The notes beneath the pieces were generated by a model. The model did not search any database. It was not told the origin of the DNA and saw only the letters and a program-made list of their open reading frames with translations. 64,000 bases of DNA from Thozetella sp. PMI_491 (lineage: Eukaryota > Ascomycota > Sordariomycetes > Chaetosphaeriales > Chaetosphaeriaceae), in contig MU270019.1 in assembly GCA_021432635.1 (NCBI GenBank), forward strand, positions 186,001 to 250,000. Direction: 5' to 3'. Shown one piece after another: positions 46,983 through 57,929 of this stretch. The first letter of the stretch is position 1. Each line of letters starts with the position of its first letter. The position numbers and the translations under genes are program-made.

Positions 46983-47706
46983 TTATAGCTTAGGCTTAAT
47001 CTTTTGCTTTGTCTTGCGTGGAGGATATCGCTTCTCCCACCTTGCTGCCAACTCGTTTGACTTTTTGGCTCTTTCTGTCAAGGCAACGTGGAGATCAGCA
47101 TATACACCCCCCACTTCTAACAAGTTCGCGCTCGTTTTCTTATCAAAGTCGTAAAATACGACATAGCCTCGCGTCTGAGCGACCATACTTTGCTGTCGCA
47201 GGGACCACATGGAGGTAATGAAAAAGTATCGATCTGGTAGGACTTCGGCGAGACGCACAGCAATGATTACCTGCAATATGCTATTAGGTAAGGATCTTTC
47301 ATTGCAGGGGCAGACGAAGAACGAAGAGGAGGATGCCACGCACCGAGTCTGGGTATGTCACGGGCCGCTTCAGCTCCGTCTCGTACGACTTGGTCATCAC
47401 CCCGATCCCTCTACCATTTAAAAGATCTTCAACCTTGTCTTGGAGCTGCTCTGCGAAGCTTTCAAACATGCGAAAGCCGCTCAGAACAGCCCAGTGCGGA
47501 TATGCGGCGCTCAGAACGTGGCCGAATGGATCTTGGTCGTCCGCCCAGGAGATGCCGTGTTCGACCATAGTAGCCTCGTCATAGCCCATCTCAATGGCAT
47601 TTCGGACGACAATGGCGCGGAGAGGAGAATACAATTTGCCGCCGTTGGGGTGGTGATAAGATGACGCTTCGAGGGGACTGAGCGACGAGGACGGTTTGGG
47701 AGCCAT
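46983..47706 (-). CDS. hot-dog fold acyl-thioesterase-like protein
   Basis: Two exons, 47706..47344 and 47270..46983, with a 73-nt intron, sum to 216 codons plus stop. It starts MAPKPSSSLSPLEASSYHHP. Family marks are YSPLRAIVVRNAIEMGYDE, GISWADDQDPFGHV with the Asp-His acid/base pair of the hot-dog thioesterases, FRMFESFAEQL, KSYETELKRPVTYPDS, then AVRLAEVLPDRYFF and MVAQTRGYVVFYDF. The C-terminus is lysine-rich (RKTKQKIKPKL). The family hydrolyses acyl-CoA or carrier-bound thioesters, and close relatives are common next to polyketide or fatty-acid genes. No signal peptide, so intracellular. No synthase is present in this window, so the acyl source is unknown. Confidence 0.85.
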
Positions 47707-49631
47707 TGTAAGGATTTACAGAAGACAAGAGTTTGCCACAATTCGAGATGGTGGGCTTGTGACAGCAAAGGGGTGGTATTAGGGCGCTGAGGAGGTCGAG
47801 GCGAATTCTGGTGTCTTTGAGTGTTGTTATATGGCTAGCAGTTTGACTCGGTAGAGTCAAAGCTGAGCTAGGAAGGATCGGGAAGGGTTTGGCAATTGCA
47901 AAAGCCGCGTGGGCCGCGGAAAGAATCGGGAGGGAAACCCATTGCAGCCGAAATTTAATAATATTGGATCGAGACCTGCGGGTGGTCCTACTCGCAGTTG
48001 ATCGTCCCATTGCGAAGACACAAGGCTGGCATTCTGCGCCTCCTTTTGGAAGACCTAGCCTGTAAAACCCCAGAGTGTGGGTCTGTGTGGCCTTGCGAAC
48101 CTGGAAATATTAAATGCTGTGGATTCGGAAACAGCCTAAGTCGTCGCTTTCTCGACGGCTTAATTAGTAACTGAGAGTTACAACTCAGAGCCTCATTTTT
48201 CAGGGGTTTCCTGCGTCCCCCCTCCTCCACCCCTGAGGTGGTTCTGACTCCATCCTTGCATCCACCCTTGATCTCGTGCGATGTCTAGCAGGCCAGCTTA
48301 TGGATAGTCTGCGATTCTTCGATTCTTAGCGTACCCCAATAGATTGATCTCCTTTACCCACCCGTGCGGCATAACTTCCAGACAGCCAAAACACGCTCGC
48401 CTCGCCACTGTCGCCACTGGCACACAGCACACATCGTCTGCCATTACGAACCATATTACCTATTCCACCAACACTTTCTACTGGTTTTGACTTAAGACTT
48501 CAGTTTTCCTGCAGCACCTAAAGGTAGGTTAATAAGCCCGGGCTTGGAGTACCCTCGCCCTGACTTGGGCTACTATAAACAAAATTTACCCGCACTGTCT
48601 ATGTCTAATAAGTAACTTGTGGTACCACGCATCTTCGTATCACTGTGCTGCACTGTCAGCAATCGGATCTCCCTTATATGCTTCCACCTAGAGGAATGGG
48701 GCTACAAAAAGTGTTATTTATTATAAGTGCTCGTTTCGTAACAGATGTCGATTCGGGTAGGAGGAAAATCGCCCGCTGTTCGGCTGCGAGCCGTTTGCTC
48801 CCTAGTGTAGGGCTCCCACCGCTGTACTGGCCACAACCACACGCGGTATCGTCCGGTATAGCGTCGTTATTTTATTTTTGCCCCTGAGCTGATCAGGGCC
48901 CTCGAGGAGGGGGGGTGTTACACTGGACCCATACCCTCCTGCTCCAAGATATAAATAGCTAAGATGATAGCATTCTTTCATTTGGTCGCACCGTATTCAT
49001 CATCGATCCGACGCATCCCCACCCATTATTCGTATGCTTTTCCTAGCCCACACCAACCAGCCAATACACTCTCTTGCTCTCACTACGGGGTTTCTCCCTA
49101 TCCCACTTGCTTCTGCTTGGATCAGAGCCGAGACTTCATTGCCTTCATTTTGTGCTCGTTTTCTTCTCACATACCACTAGGTTACACTGCTTCAGTGTCC
49201 CTACCCTAAGCCAGCTCGATGGCCGGTGTATGGTCCCACGCTATGACTACTAGACTACGGTGGTGATGTGTGTGGTTTTACGTATGTTGAACGCACCGAT
49301 TCTGCTTCACGTTTCTTCCCGTCTTCAATATACAGGGTTCAATTATATTTCCATCCGTCTTAACACTAAGGCCACCCTACACAAGTAATCAAGCACTTCA
49401 AGCTCGCACAATAGATGCTATGCCTCGCACCTTAGGCGTAGTCAAGAAATCGCACAGCAAATGGATTGATGAAGTGGGTCCGCAGACGTCCACGGCCAAA
49501 AACGGTATCTTTAGACTTTACGTCCGCTATAGCTGCCAGTTACCGCAAACTGCAATTAAGGACGACTAATCGTCAGGGATTTGTAAGACTATAGACTGGA
49601 TAATATGTGAGAGGACATTTAAAGGGCGGTG
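47707..49631. other. large intergenic region, no supported gene
   Basis: About 1.9 kb. Several plus-strand frames of 60-80 codons (48645-49209) have no domain and no consistent coding pattern. A TATAAATA-like word near 48951 could be a core promoter for an unrecognised transcript. No RNA gene or repeat identified. Confidence 0.4.
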
Positions 49632-50512
49632 TTAAACTATCTCCACCTCGAACCTCAGCCTCCTCGCGCCCGGGAGGCCCCACTTCCTCTTATTCTCGTC
49701 AATGCCCAAACCCTTGTCCAACGACGGCCGGACGTCAAACTTCAGCCCACTTCCAGCCTGAAGCTCCCCCCAGAGCCCAAAGAATGTGTCCTCATTGTGC
49801 TGAAACGAACCCGAGTCTAGGTTGGTAGCCGTCAACCCGCCTTGCACATTACCTACCGCTTGCCCGAGTATCAGAGACCCGGGTTCGGGCTTGAGCAGCG
49901 CAATGCATGTCTTTAACAGTTCGAACTGCATCTCTCGTGTAAAAACGTGCAGTATCATTCCCAGGTGAATGATATCCATTCGCCCCTGAAGAGCCTGGAG
50001 CGGCCCTTCCGTATCGAAGATGTCGGCTTGCATGAGAGTGGCTTTGAGCGTATCCTTGTCTCGCCACAATTCGTATCCTAAGTTGATGAACTCGCCTTCT
50101 AGCTCTGCTCCGTATACGTTTTCGGGCACTGCGCCATCTAGCACGAGCTTTCGAAGATCTTGCCCCAAGCAACACCCGATATCCAGGAGTGTTGCACCGC
50201 TCTTCATCTTCTCGAGAAGAGAAGGGTATGACGGCTGGCGGTACAGGCTCAAATTCAGAAAGCGGAACTGGCCAATGCATGGATATGGATGAATATCCCA
50301 CGCTTTGTCTCTCTGTTATAACAGATAGTCAGCCACGTGGAGGTTAAGCCCTGAACGGTGAAGCAACTTGCTATTTCTAGTACGTATTCGAGCACCCCGT
50401 CTGCGGGAATGTGTGCATAGTGAACGAGAAGCTCGGCGGCGTCGTCAGGAACTTTGTCTAAAGCCTTATCGTACCACCCAACGCTCTTATCCTTGGAACC
50501 AATGCGAGCCAT
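49632..50512 (-). CDS. AusD-like SAM-dependent methyltransferase (second copy)
   Basis: Exons 50512..50372 and 50312..49632 sum to 273 codons plus stop. The 59-nt intron begins GCAAGT, a recognised GC-AG donor, and is fixed by the family text LEYVLEI joined to RDKAWDIHPYPCIGQFRFLNLS. The SAM motif is LLDIGCCLGQ at about residues 89-98, followed by LVLDGAVPENVYGAEL and DIIHLGMILHVF. Compared with the copy at 9010 it lacks the 21-nt microexon and the first-exon sequence differs, so the duplication is old or the two arrived separately. Probable O- or carboxyl-methylation of a small molecule. It stands next to an MFS transporter and a thioesterase. Confidence 0.9.
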
Positions 50513-51053
50513 TGAGGGTATTTCGGGCGGTAGTCTCGCGGGCTCTGCGAGGGCTGGCTTGAGGCCTCTAACTAACCAACTTCAGCTGTATCGGGGCTTC
50601 ACGGGTCTAATACCATTGTATTCCTCCTCCTAGTAGGTGTGGGAGTAAGAGGCTATGTACAGTACTACATCATGCTGCGGTCGTGTTCTAGGCCCTCGAG
50701 CCCCTCGGTTACACTGGATGATTCGACCCCGCCCCACTCTGCATCCACGGTATACCAAATACGGATCTTGCATTATATTGAGCCCTCCAGGGGACGCCAC
50801 GCATGGCCTGTTTGCCTGGCCTGCATGCTGGAACTCTACTAGGATTGGTGACGTGTAAGCTTGTGGGTGGACCTGTCTCGTCGCCGTTGTCTACTGGACA
50901 GCTCCCCTGCGCTGTAGGGCCGAATCGTCCAAACGACGCACCAAGTTTGAGGTAGTGGCATTACAGCCTGGTCGAACTACGGAGAAGACGAAGTTAGGAA
51001 ATTTCACCGTGCTGGCGGAGAATGTAATCTCATGGAGGGTATTGTTTGAAAAT
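50513..51053. other. intergenic, methyltransferase upstream region
   Basis: 541 bp between methyltransferase start and MFS stop. Nothing beyond ordinary flank sequence recognised. Confidence 0.45.
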
Positions 51054-52797
51054 CTATGCAGAAATCGCACTCTCCATGCGCCTTTTCACCACAGTTGTTC
51101 CCTCCTCGGAGACGGAGGTGGAGAACGGGGATGCAGCACGGATAGCGTGGCCCTTCCACATCAGCACGACGATAAACAGGAACGCGAAGACACTAAAGAA
51201 TGCCATCATCCCGTATACCCAGCCAACCCCAACTGCCGCGGTCCACGGGGTGATGTAGAATGTGATGGTTAGGCCGAGCAGCTGGCGCATGGACAATAGC
51301 GCAATGGTGCCTGCGGTAGTGTGGGTGCGGAAGCACTCGGCAACATAGTTCATCGTGACCGGGACGGATTGCAGAGCAGCGAACGTCACAAAGAGGCTGC
51401 CGAATCCCATCACAATCCAGTGCAAGTGGTACTGCATGGCACATCCTATGAGCGCAAGCCCGATCGGGCTCATGAAAAGGCCAGGAAGCCAGAGAACGTG
51501 CAGCCGCAGCTCGGGTATCCACTCGCCGCCTCGCCGCGCGCATAGCCAGAGTGGAATCTTGTCCGAAACCAGCTGGCCGTAAAACTGGCTGAGAAACAAG
51601 CCCATGAAGTGTATCATTGAAACTTGCTGGGTCAGCGAGAGGATTAAAGCATAGCTGGGACTCCGAGGACTTACAGCCGGCATTCTCAAGAACGGTAAAG
51701 CCGTAGCCGCCCTTAGAAACGGGATTTTGTAGCCACAGCGGAATAAGAGAGTTCAAGCCGATAAAGAATCCAAAGCTGATGGTATCGTAGCTGGCAATGA
51801 GCAGCATGGTCGGTGAAACCGCTATTTTCAAGGGAACAAGGACAGAATCAATCTAGCAGACCCCAGTCAGTTTTCTCTGTCAATAGATTATTTGTGTATG
51901 GAATTGTACCATTTCCCGTTTTGTAGGCTTCGTTACTGCCTGAGTTCCCGGGAAGAAGGTCTTGAATCTGTTCGACCACCACCCATCGAGACTGAGGTCA
52001 ATATTTACTGCTCCGTCTCGGCGATCCCAAGACGTCTCTTCGAGGAGCAGAAACACGATCACCATGACAACCGCGTTGAGAGAGATCGTCCACCAATACT
52101 CGTACCACCAGGGATGACTTGCGGTGATGAAGCCGGAAAAGGATGAACTAGCTGAAGCCCCAAGACTGAGGGCGACGCCGATCGCCGTGAAGGCCCGCCC
52201 ACGCTGGTGGAGGAACCAAATATCAACCACGTACAGGGGCGCAAAGATCGTCGTCATCACTCCAAAGAATCCCATAAAGACCTTTGCCGCAAAATAGGCC
52301 CCGTATTGGTCGGGAGACCGCATATTACATGCCCAGATTTGGGCCGCCAGACAGCCCGTGAGGCTGTACAATATGGCTGCCGACCTGCCGATTAATTTTG
52401 CAAGGGGTAAAGCGGCCCATGGACCTAAAATGGTGCCTGCTACAGCCGCTGAGTTCTAATCCCAAGAGTCAGCCGCCAATGCGCGGTGTGACGGCATTAC
52501 TTAGGTGCGTACGAAGTATGTGATTTCCACTGTGTTTTTGTGGTACAGCGCCGCTTGTTGGATAAGCTGAATCTGGCCATTAAAGGGGATCGTGTAACTG
52601 TAAAACACAGCAATTGTTAGTGCTCCGGTGAGAAGACACTTCTTTCTGAACGGCCAGTTCAACGGATCTCGCGGGTCGCTCGAGGGTGCTGGGATACGGA
52701 GGATAGTTTCGGAATCGGACTCGGTGTCGGTGGGAAGTGGTTGAGCATCTCCTTTAGCTTCTTTCAATATTTCCTTCGTGTCTGGACCGTAGGCCAT
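51054..52797 (-). CDS. MFS transporter (drug:H+ antiporter-like)
   Basis: Four exons, 52797..52513, 52455..51910, 51852..51675 and 51622..51054, sum to 525 codons plus stop. The hydrophilic N-terminus ends SSDPRDPLNWPFRKK, the typical entry to the first helix in fungal DHA-type and related MFS proteins. Motif A-like text is weak (LAKLIGRSAAILY); the second half has WLPGLFMSPIGLALIG and FVTFAALQSVPVTMNYVAECF, usual for fungal efflux-type MFS proteins. Ten to twelve hydrophobic segments can be counted. Next to a methyltransferase, thioesterase and Zn2Cys6 factor, export of a pathway product is a reasonable guess; import is not excluded. Confidence 0.9.
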
Positions 52798-53735
52798 TTT
52801 GACTAGCTGTCGGCTCCGATCGCCGCTTCACTCTTCGGTTTTTGATTCCAGTCGAAGCAGCGTAATAGAGGAACCGTCCCGGACATCGACGCCGTAAAAA
52901 CGCAACGATCAGCCACAATTTATCAGTCCGCCTTTTCGGCATCCCAGATTTGTCCTCGCTCTCGGACAAGCGAATAGCATCAGTGTAACTTCACAAACGA
53001 GGACTGCAGCCCCGCCAATAATGCAGCAATATGCATAATGCGGCGGAAATGGGCCCTACCACCTATCCAAGTGCAGAGCTCTCGCAGGTTACACGGCAGT
53101 GCCCAAGGAGGGAACTTCTCGGCAACACGCTCGATAGCTGAGTAAGAGTGTAACATTTGCTGCAGGTAGATACGAGACATAGCCAGTAGGAAATCACACA
53201 TGGGACGCACCTGGGACGGATTGTAACCCAAATGCCTGCAGCTATCAACTCTCGCACAGGAGCCTGGATGCGGGGTTGAGGGCGATAGTCACCTGGCAGA
53301 TTTGACCGAGCTGAATGCGCCTTACCGGCGAAGACATGGGTGATGTTTTGTATATAGCTAACGAGGAATAATGTTTTGGTTTGGAGCTATGTCCTAGAGC
53401 ATTCCATCCCCGCCCCTGCTATCGAGAAATCATCGCCCTGGGGAGGTAGCTTGTACACCACGCATATGTTCTGCAGGCCACTGCCATAACAACCCCGTAG
53501 AATGGCCTAGGGCTAGCCGAGAATAGGACATAGATTCCCCTGCAGATACTAGGCGAAGAAGTAAGAAAACAAATAGTGAACTGCCCGGGAGGGCTGCTTT
53601 CAGATAAGGTTAATGTTCCGGTAAGCGGCTCAACCCATATCACCCCCCTCGACCGTGCACACAGCTAGTGCTACTCCGCTGGGAACCTGCCAATCGGTAG
53701 TCGGAGCCGGCTGCAGCTAAGAAACGCTGCCATGC
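52798..53735. other. intergenic, no firmly supported gene
   Basis: 938 bp. A minus-strand ATG at about 53337 (MSSPVRRIQLGQICQ) with possible introns could encode a very short protein, and a frame at 52980-53257 is open, but neither has recognisable features. Confidence 0.4.
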
Positions 53736-54465
53736 CTAACATCTATCGTCACGCACGACGCAGTTCCAGTTGTAGCCGTTCTGCGCGCGGTCAGTTTCGT
53801 CACGATGATGATTCAGGCACATGTATACGAAGAAAAGAAAAATCTCACAAAGTTCTGGCCAACTACCCACTATGCGTTGGTGGTATACCATGCACAGGCG
53901 TTGAAAAAAACCTGTGCGCAATCTGCAATGGTACTGTATGACGGCAAGGAGAAGGTGTCGGTGTTGTCGTTGCACCACCAGATTGCTGAATTGTAACTGC
54001 AGCTCACCCTTCCGCAGTTTCCGGGTCCTGGGCCGTTCGTAGGCTGTCCGCCAACGCCTCTTAGGTAAGAGATGCCCTCTAGGATACGCTTAGCGTCTGC
54101 GGCCTTCCAGCCATAACTGCCACCTCCGCAAACTGGCCCGAAGCGTTTCTCCAGCGTGTCTGGTCCGGCCGAGGAGTCTTCGTGACTAACTTCTATGCCA
54201 AATTCGAGACCATAGTTGGGGTTGAGCTTGGTGAGTTGCGCGCGGACCTGTTCAACAGTGCCTGTGACGTTCATCTTGGGGCCATCGGGGAAGGCTTGAA
54301 CTTCCCATTGCAGGTCCTCTACTCCATACCCAGGAATGGGAGCGTCTATGGCCACAGCCTAAGGAAACCACAAATCAGCGACCGTATGAATACGAGGGCC
54401 AACTAGCAATACCATACATTTCCCACCGCCCGCGCGAGCGAAATGACTGCAAAAATATTGCGCAT
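53736..54465 (-). CDS. Kex2-processed secreted cysteine-rich protein, in-frame TAG near the C-terminus
   Basis: Exons 54465..54418 (signal peptide MRNIFAVISLARAVGN), 54358..53849 and 53780..53736. A pro-region ends LEKR, a Kex2 site, leaving a mature part starting FGPVCGGGSYGW, with RVSCSYNSAIWWCNDN and TIADCAQVFFNAC. This is a widespread fungal secreted family of unknown role. The typical C-terminal text VVGQNF joined to NGYNWNCVVR is present after a 68-nt intron, in the same frame, but a TAG at 53870-53872 lies between NAC and VVGQNF. Either the protein ends early, or a 42-nt intron starting GTTTTT removes the stop along with conserved residues, or the gene is decaying. Confidence 0.7.
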
Positions 54466-55870
54466 TGTGTTGATGTGTTGAACTAGACCAATCAGGATAT
54501 GGAGTGTTCCCAACGTCCTCGGAGAGCAATGAGGTAGGCGTATTTATATCTTCATTCCGCCATAACCTACGTGGATAGTCATCAACTTCAGCTACCTCAA
54601 AGTAGGTACATATACAGCATTGCCTTGCGGATCAATCTCATCGAACTGCACAACCACTTACAAGGTTCGATGCTTGGTGGATACCTATGAAAGCTGATGC
54701 CCAAAAGTTCCGTTTGCTACTTTGAGTCGCCTTCTCTAATCGACCCATCTCACGCTTTGCCTAAAAAAGAGTTTGGAGTCGGAGATAGACCCCATCTGGA
54801 TACGAGAAAGCTGGGTGCAGGGGGTCTAGTGGTAAGATCACGTCCAATCAACCGTTCGAAGTTTATTTTGTACCGGCTTTTAGAAGTATGTAAATTGCTT
54901 GGCTACCGCTTTTATGCCAGATTAAAGACGCAACCCCTCGTAGGTCGACTGTTTTGCGAATGCGAAGAAGTGTTCAACTTCTAGATTGAGTTACTCAAAG
55001 GGAATTAGGCTATCCGACATGATCTGGATCTGATTATGTCAGTTTTGAAGAATGCTACCGCAAGGACCTATTCATAATCAGGTATTCGTGGATTTAGTTT
55101 GGCGTAGGCACAGCCCCGCAGGCTTTTATGTGTGATTAGGAAGGTTTGGGAAGGTGAGTTGCTTGTCGCTCAGCAGGGGCAGTTGGCGCGGGAGAACGCG
55201 TGATGGAAACTGTTTTGTACATGCAGTCGAACAGAGCAGGCAGCTTGTGGACGGTGTCAGTGGTCCAGTCCAGCTGTTCCATCCCCATACTCAACCCTAA
55301 CCCTCAATATGGATATTAATTAATTAATTAATATCCACACCATCCACCTACAAAGCAACATGGATAGCTCCCTAGTACCAGGATTAGACAAATAGTAGTT
55401 CTCCAAGGCTTACTAGCTCTACTACTGAAACCTGGCGCAGGATATCCCAACAGACATAATTATTCCAAGCGAGTAAATTATTAAGCGGGTAGAAATCGAG
55501 ACTCCGGTCTCGGCAGGAACGAGGCTTCAGATACATGATACCTGTCTAGCTTCTACCCATTTTAATCGGGTAGATAAAAGCGCGCCATGCATAGCTCAGT
55601 GGCGTGATACTTGTAGTTACCATTAATTAATACATCGGGTCTTTGCGGAGGCTTTAGCTCTCAGTTACGGAGCACGAGAATAAAATGCAGCTGCTCTTGA
55701 ACATCGTTTGATCCGGTCACAGTGCCAAGTCACGCGCCTGCAAAGAAGGCAAATATTTAGACCCATTCCAGCTGAATTCTAAAAATCTCTGTTTCTCCCC
55801 AACAATCGAGCAAACACCTTCAAAACAAGTCAGATACCATAGAAACCATCGCGAAGTATATAATACCGCA
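54466..55870. other. intergenic with palindrome, short telomere-like repeat and tRNA-box-like motifs
   Basis: About 1.4 kb. At 54825-54880 a segment reads GGTCTAGTGGTAAG ... CCGTTCGAAG, like tRNA A and B boxes but too close and imperfect. At 55293-55303 is AACCCTAACCC. At 55310..55337 is a 28-bp perfect palindrome built on ATTAAT repeats. Near 55588 is TAGCTCAGTGGC, an A-box look-alike. No gene is supported. Confidence 0.5.
55310..55337. repeat. 28-bp perfect palindrome, AT-rich
   Basis: The arms are TGGATATTAATTAA and its exact reverse complement without spacer. It can extrude a cruciform or mark an old element end. It lies a few bases right of two CCCTAA units. Confidence 0.8.
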
Positions 55871-56293
55871 ATGGATGATCATAACCGAAATTTGTTTCAC
55901 TCGCCTGCATACTCTCCGCATGCATCCTCGCATTTGCCAGCGCCTGCCAGGCACCCCAAATGGAGCCTTCACAAGCTGATCCCTAACTTCAACCTCGGCG
56001 AAGATATTGATTTCGCCGTCGGTGCCATTGCTACGGCTTTGACAGGCAGCCAGCTCGCCAAAGCATATGATAGCAACGGTCATAAATTTGGGCACCTCAT
56101 TAAAGCCGGATTTGGAGCGGTGGCTGCAGTCTTCGCCTTCCTGATGATGCAGCAAGAGCACAACGAGAACAGACGGCGACATAATCGCAAAGGAATTGAC
56201 CATTCAGAAGAGTGGGAAAGGAATAGGCGCCAGCATCACGAAGTCATTCAACATCCACATGAGCGGGAAAGGGATGGGCATCATGATTGGTAG
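55871..56293 (+). CDS. small hypothetical protein with hydrophobic core and His/Arg-rich tail
   Basis: An intronless 140-codon frame, MDDHNRNLFHSPAYSPH at the start. The middle holds two moderately hydrophobic Ala/Gly-rich segments (DFAVGAIATALTGSQLAKAY and KAGFGAVAAVFAFLMMQ) with small-residue spacing that suits packed membrane helices. The tail is rich in Glu, Arg, His and Asn (ENRRRHNRKG, then HHEVIQHPHERERDGHHDW). No known domain. Start context ACCGCAATGG is acceptable, and composition is even along its length, which supports real coding. It could be a small membrane-associated stress or surface protein; no function is claimed. Confidence 0.6.
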   Translation: MDDHNRNLFHSPAYSPHASSHLPAPARHPKWSLHKLIPNFNLGEDIDFAVGAIATALTGSQLAKAYDSNGHKFGHLIKAGFGAVAAVFAFLMMQQEHNENRRRHNRKGIDHSEEWERNRRQHHEVIQHPHERERDGHHDW

Positions 56294-56934
56294 TACTAGA
56301 ATGTCTCGTCACTTGAAAAGGACATCCGGTGGATGAGGCACCAGGGGAGCAGAGAATATAGGCTGGTGGCGTACGGCGGAAATGGCAAGAGGCATGAGTT
56401 GCCATCACAGTCATCTCTTGTCCTAAGCATCTCCGGTTACGAGCAGTATGCTACATTAAGGTTAGGTACTGCTAAATAAGGGCCTTAAAACTCTCAGAGA
56501 TGCGATTCACTCTTACACAACAATGCGATGGTATATTGGGGCAGGGCATTCTTATCGCTTAATCATGCTACTGAACACTGGTCTCTTCGAATCTAATTAT
56601 CTACCCGCTGTTGCGAATATTAACTTGTCACCTAGATATCATCACCATCCTGTCACAAGTGTTTGCTTAGTTTGGTGTATCTGAGGCAGACTTGGGCCAA
56701 TTTTTGTAAGTGAGATAGTCTTATCAAAACTGGAATTATGTTTAAAGAGGCTTTGTGCCCTAGCCAGTTTTCCCAACAAACGAGATGGTCTGGTACTTGT
56801 CGCGCAGTCTCTTCCAGTCGCTACCTTCAACTGCTGCAGTCATCAGTAAAAAGGCCAGTGTGGCCACTTATGTAAAGATACGAGCCTCCGCAGTTTTCTG
56901 GGCGATCGTCATGTGAGGCTCTAGTCGTATTCGC
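56294..56934. other. intergenic, no supported gene
   Basis: About 640 bp with no reading frame or repeat recognised. Confidence 0.45.
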
Positions 56935-57333
56935 TCAAATAATATGACCATCGTGCTCGCCCATGTTCCACCGAGGATGCGGAGTTGGTGGTCGTGCAGC
57001 CAAGATGCCAACGGCTGTCCTTGGAGTGCACTTCGGCGCCCCTATGTAGGTGGGGGGTTGCTTCTCGGTACGGCTTTTCAGCTCTGGGTACAGGAGCCAT
57101 TGGTAGGTACGCCGTGCTTCATTAACTCCTAAGCTGGTCATGAGAAGCCCCGGATATAGTAGAAAGGTGCTTTTGATGTATAAAGGTAGCTGCATGAACG
57201 GGGTATAAACACGGCCTAAGCCTGTCGTGGCTGCTAAGCCAAAAGCTACCCCAGCAGGACCGCTTCCAGCACCTTCACGCCAAATGAAGCGGTAATATTG
57301 CTGTTCATGTTTCGTGATCTGTGTTTCAACCAC
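56935..57333 (-). CDS. uncertain small membrane-like ORF
   Basis: An open frame of 132 codons (MVETQITKHEQQYYRFIW). Residues 20-75 contain AGVAFGLAATTGLG and LPLYIKSTFLLYPGLLMTSLG, two short hydrophobic stretches followed by VNEARRTYQ. This loosely resembles small fungal mitochondrial or ER membrane proteins with a two-helix hairpin. The C-terminal third looks non-coding in character. It may be a remnant of a larger gene or a chance frame. Confidence 0.3.
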   Translation of the reverse strand: MVETQITKHEQQYYRFIWREGAGSGPAGVAFGLAATTGLGRVYTPFMQLPLYIKSTFLLYPGLLMTSLGVNEARRTYQWLLYPELKSRTEKQPPTYIGAPKCTPRTAVGILAARPPTPHPRWNMGEHDGHII

Positions 57334-57929
57334 TGCTTTCGATGTGGATATCAGTTTATCAACGACGGTCTTTGACTATTAACGACGAGGCTAATATAGG
57401 GAAAGGAGATATAGACAATTGACGATATACCTATTCTCTCGAGAAAGCCACCGCTACAATTTTGATCCCTCGGGATTTCATGTTGGAATATATTGCATCG
57501 AAGTGCCAACCCTGCTCTGGCGGCCCCAACCTGCACAGCCTGTAACGCAATGAAGATCAGCCCACCAGCATCTGAAATTCTCGGCCTGCGAGCGCATCAA
57601 AAGGATTTTGACACTATCGGGCGTTTAGTCCCTCGGTTCGGCGTGTGTTGTGCGCCAAGACGTGGTTTGATCGTACTATATCCAAATTGTTCTCATGGCT
57701 TGTTGTGTGCTTCGCAATGAACGATCTCGTGTTTTGCTCTGCTGGGTTTGCGGATCAAGTTTGTGGGACTCCTAGCTTGGCCAGGCGAAGATTGGCGGAT
57801 GCGGTGTTGAGAAGGAGCCTGCCAAGTGTATTCTGATGCGCTGAAGAGCGATTTTGCGGATTGTCCGCTGCACGCTTGTTGGTAGATTGATCTGGCTGAG
57901 AACACTCTGACCTTGGTTTGGCCGGACTC
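57334..57929. other. intergenic, no supported gene
   Basis: About 600 bp left of the ABC-F relic. It may include lost 5' parts of that gene, but no Walker A motif could be read. Confidence 0.4.

Noticed and set aside
48645-49209. Small plus-strand ORFs in a 1.9-kb gap
   Set aside because: No conserved motif, no splice-supported extension; most likely untranslated.
52980-53337. Possible small spliced gene on the minus strand
   Set aside because: A plausible start (MSSPVRRIQLGQ) exists, but no recognisable domain and the exon chain is arbitrary.
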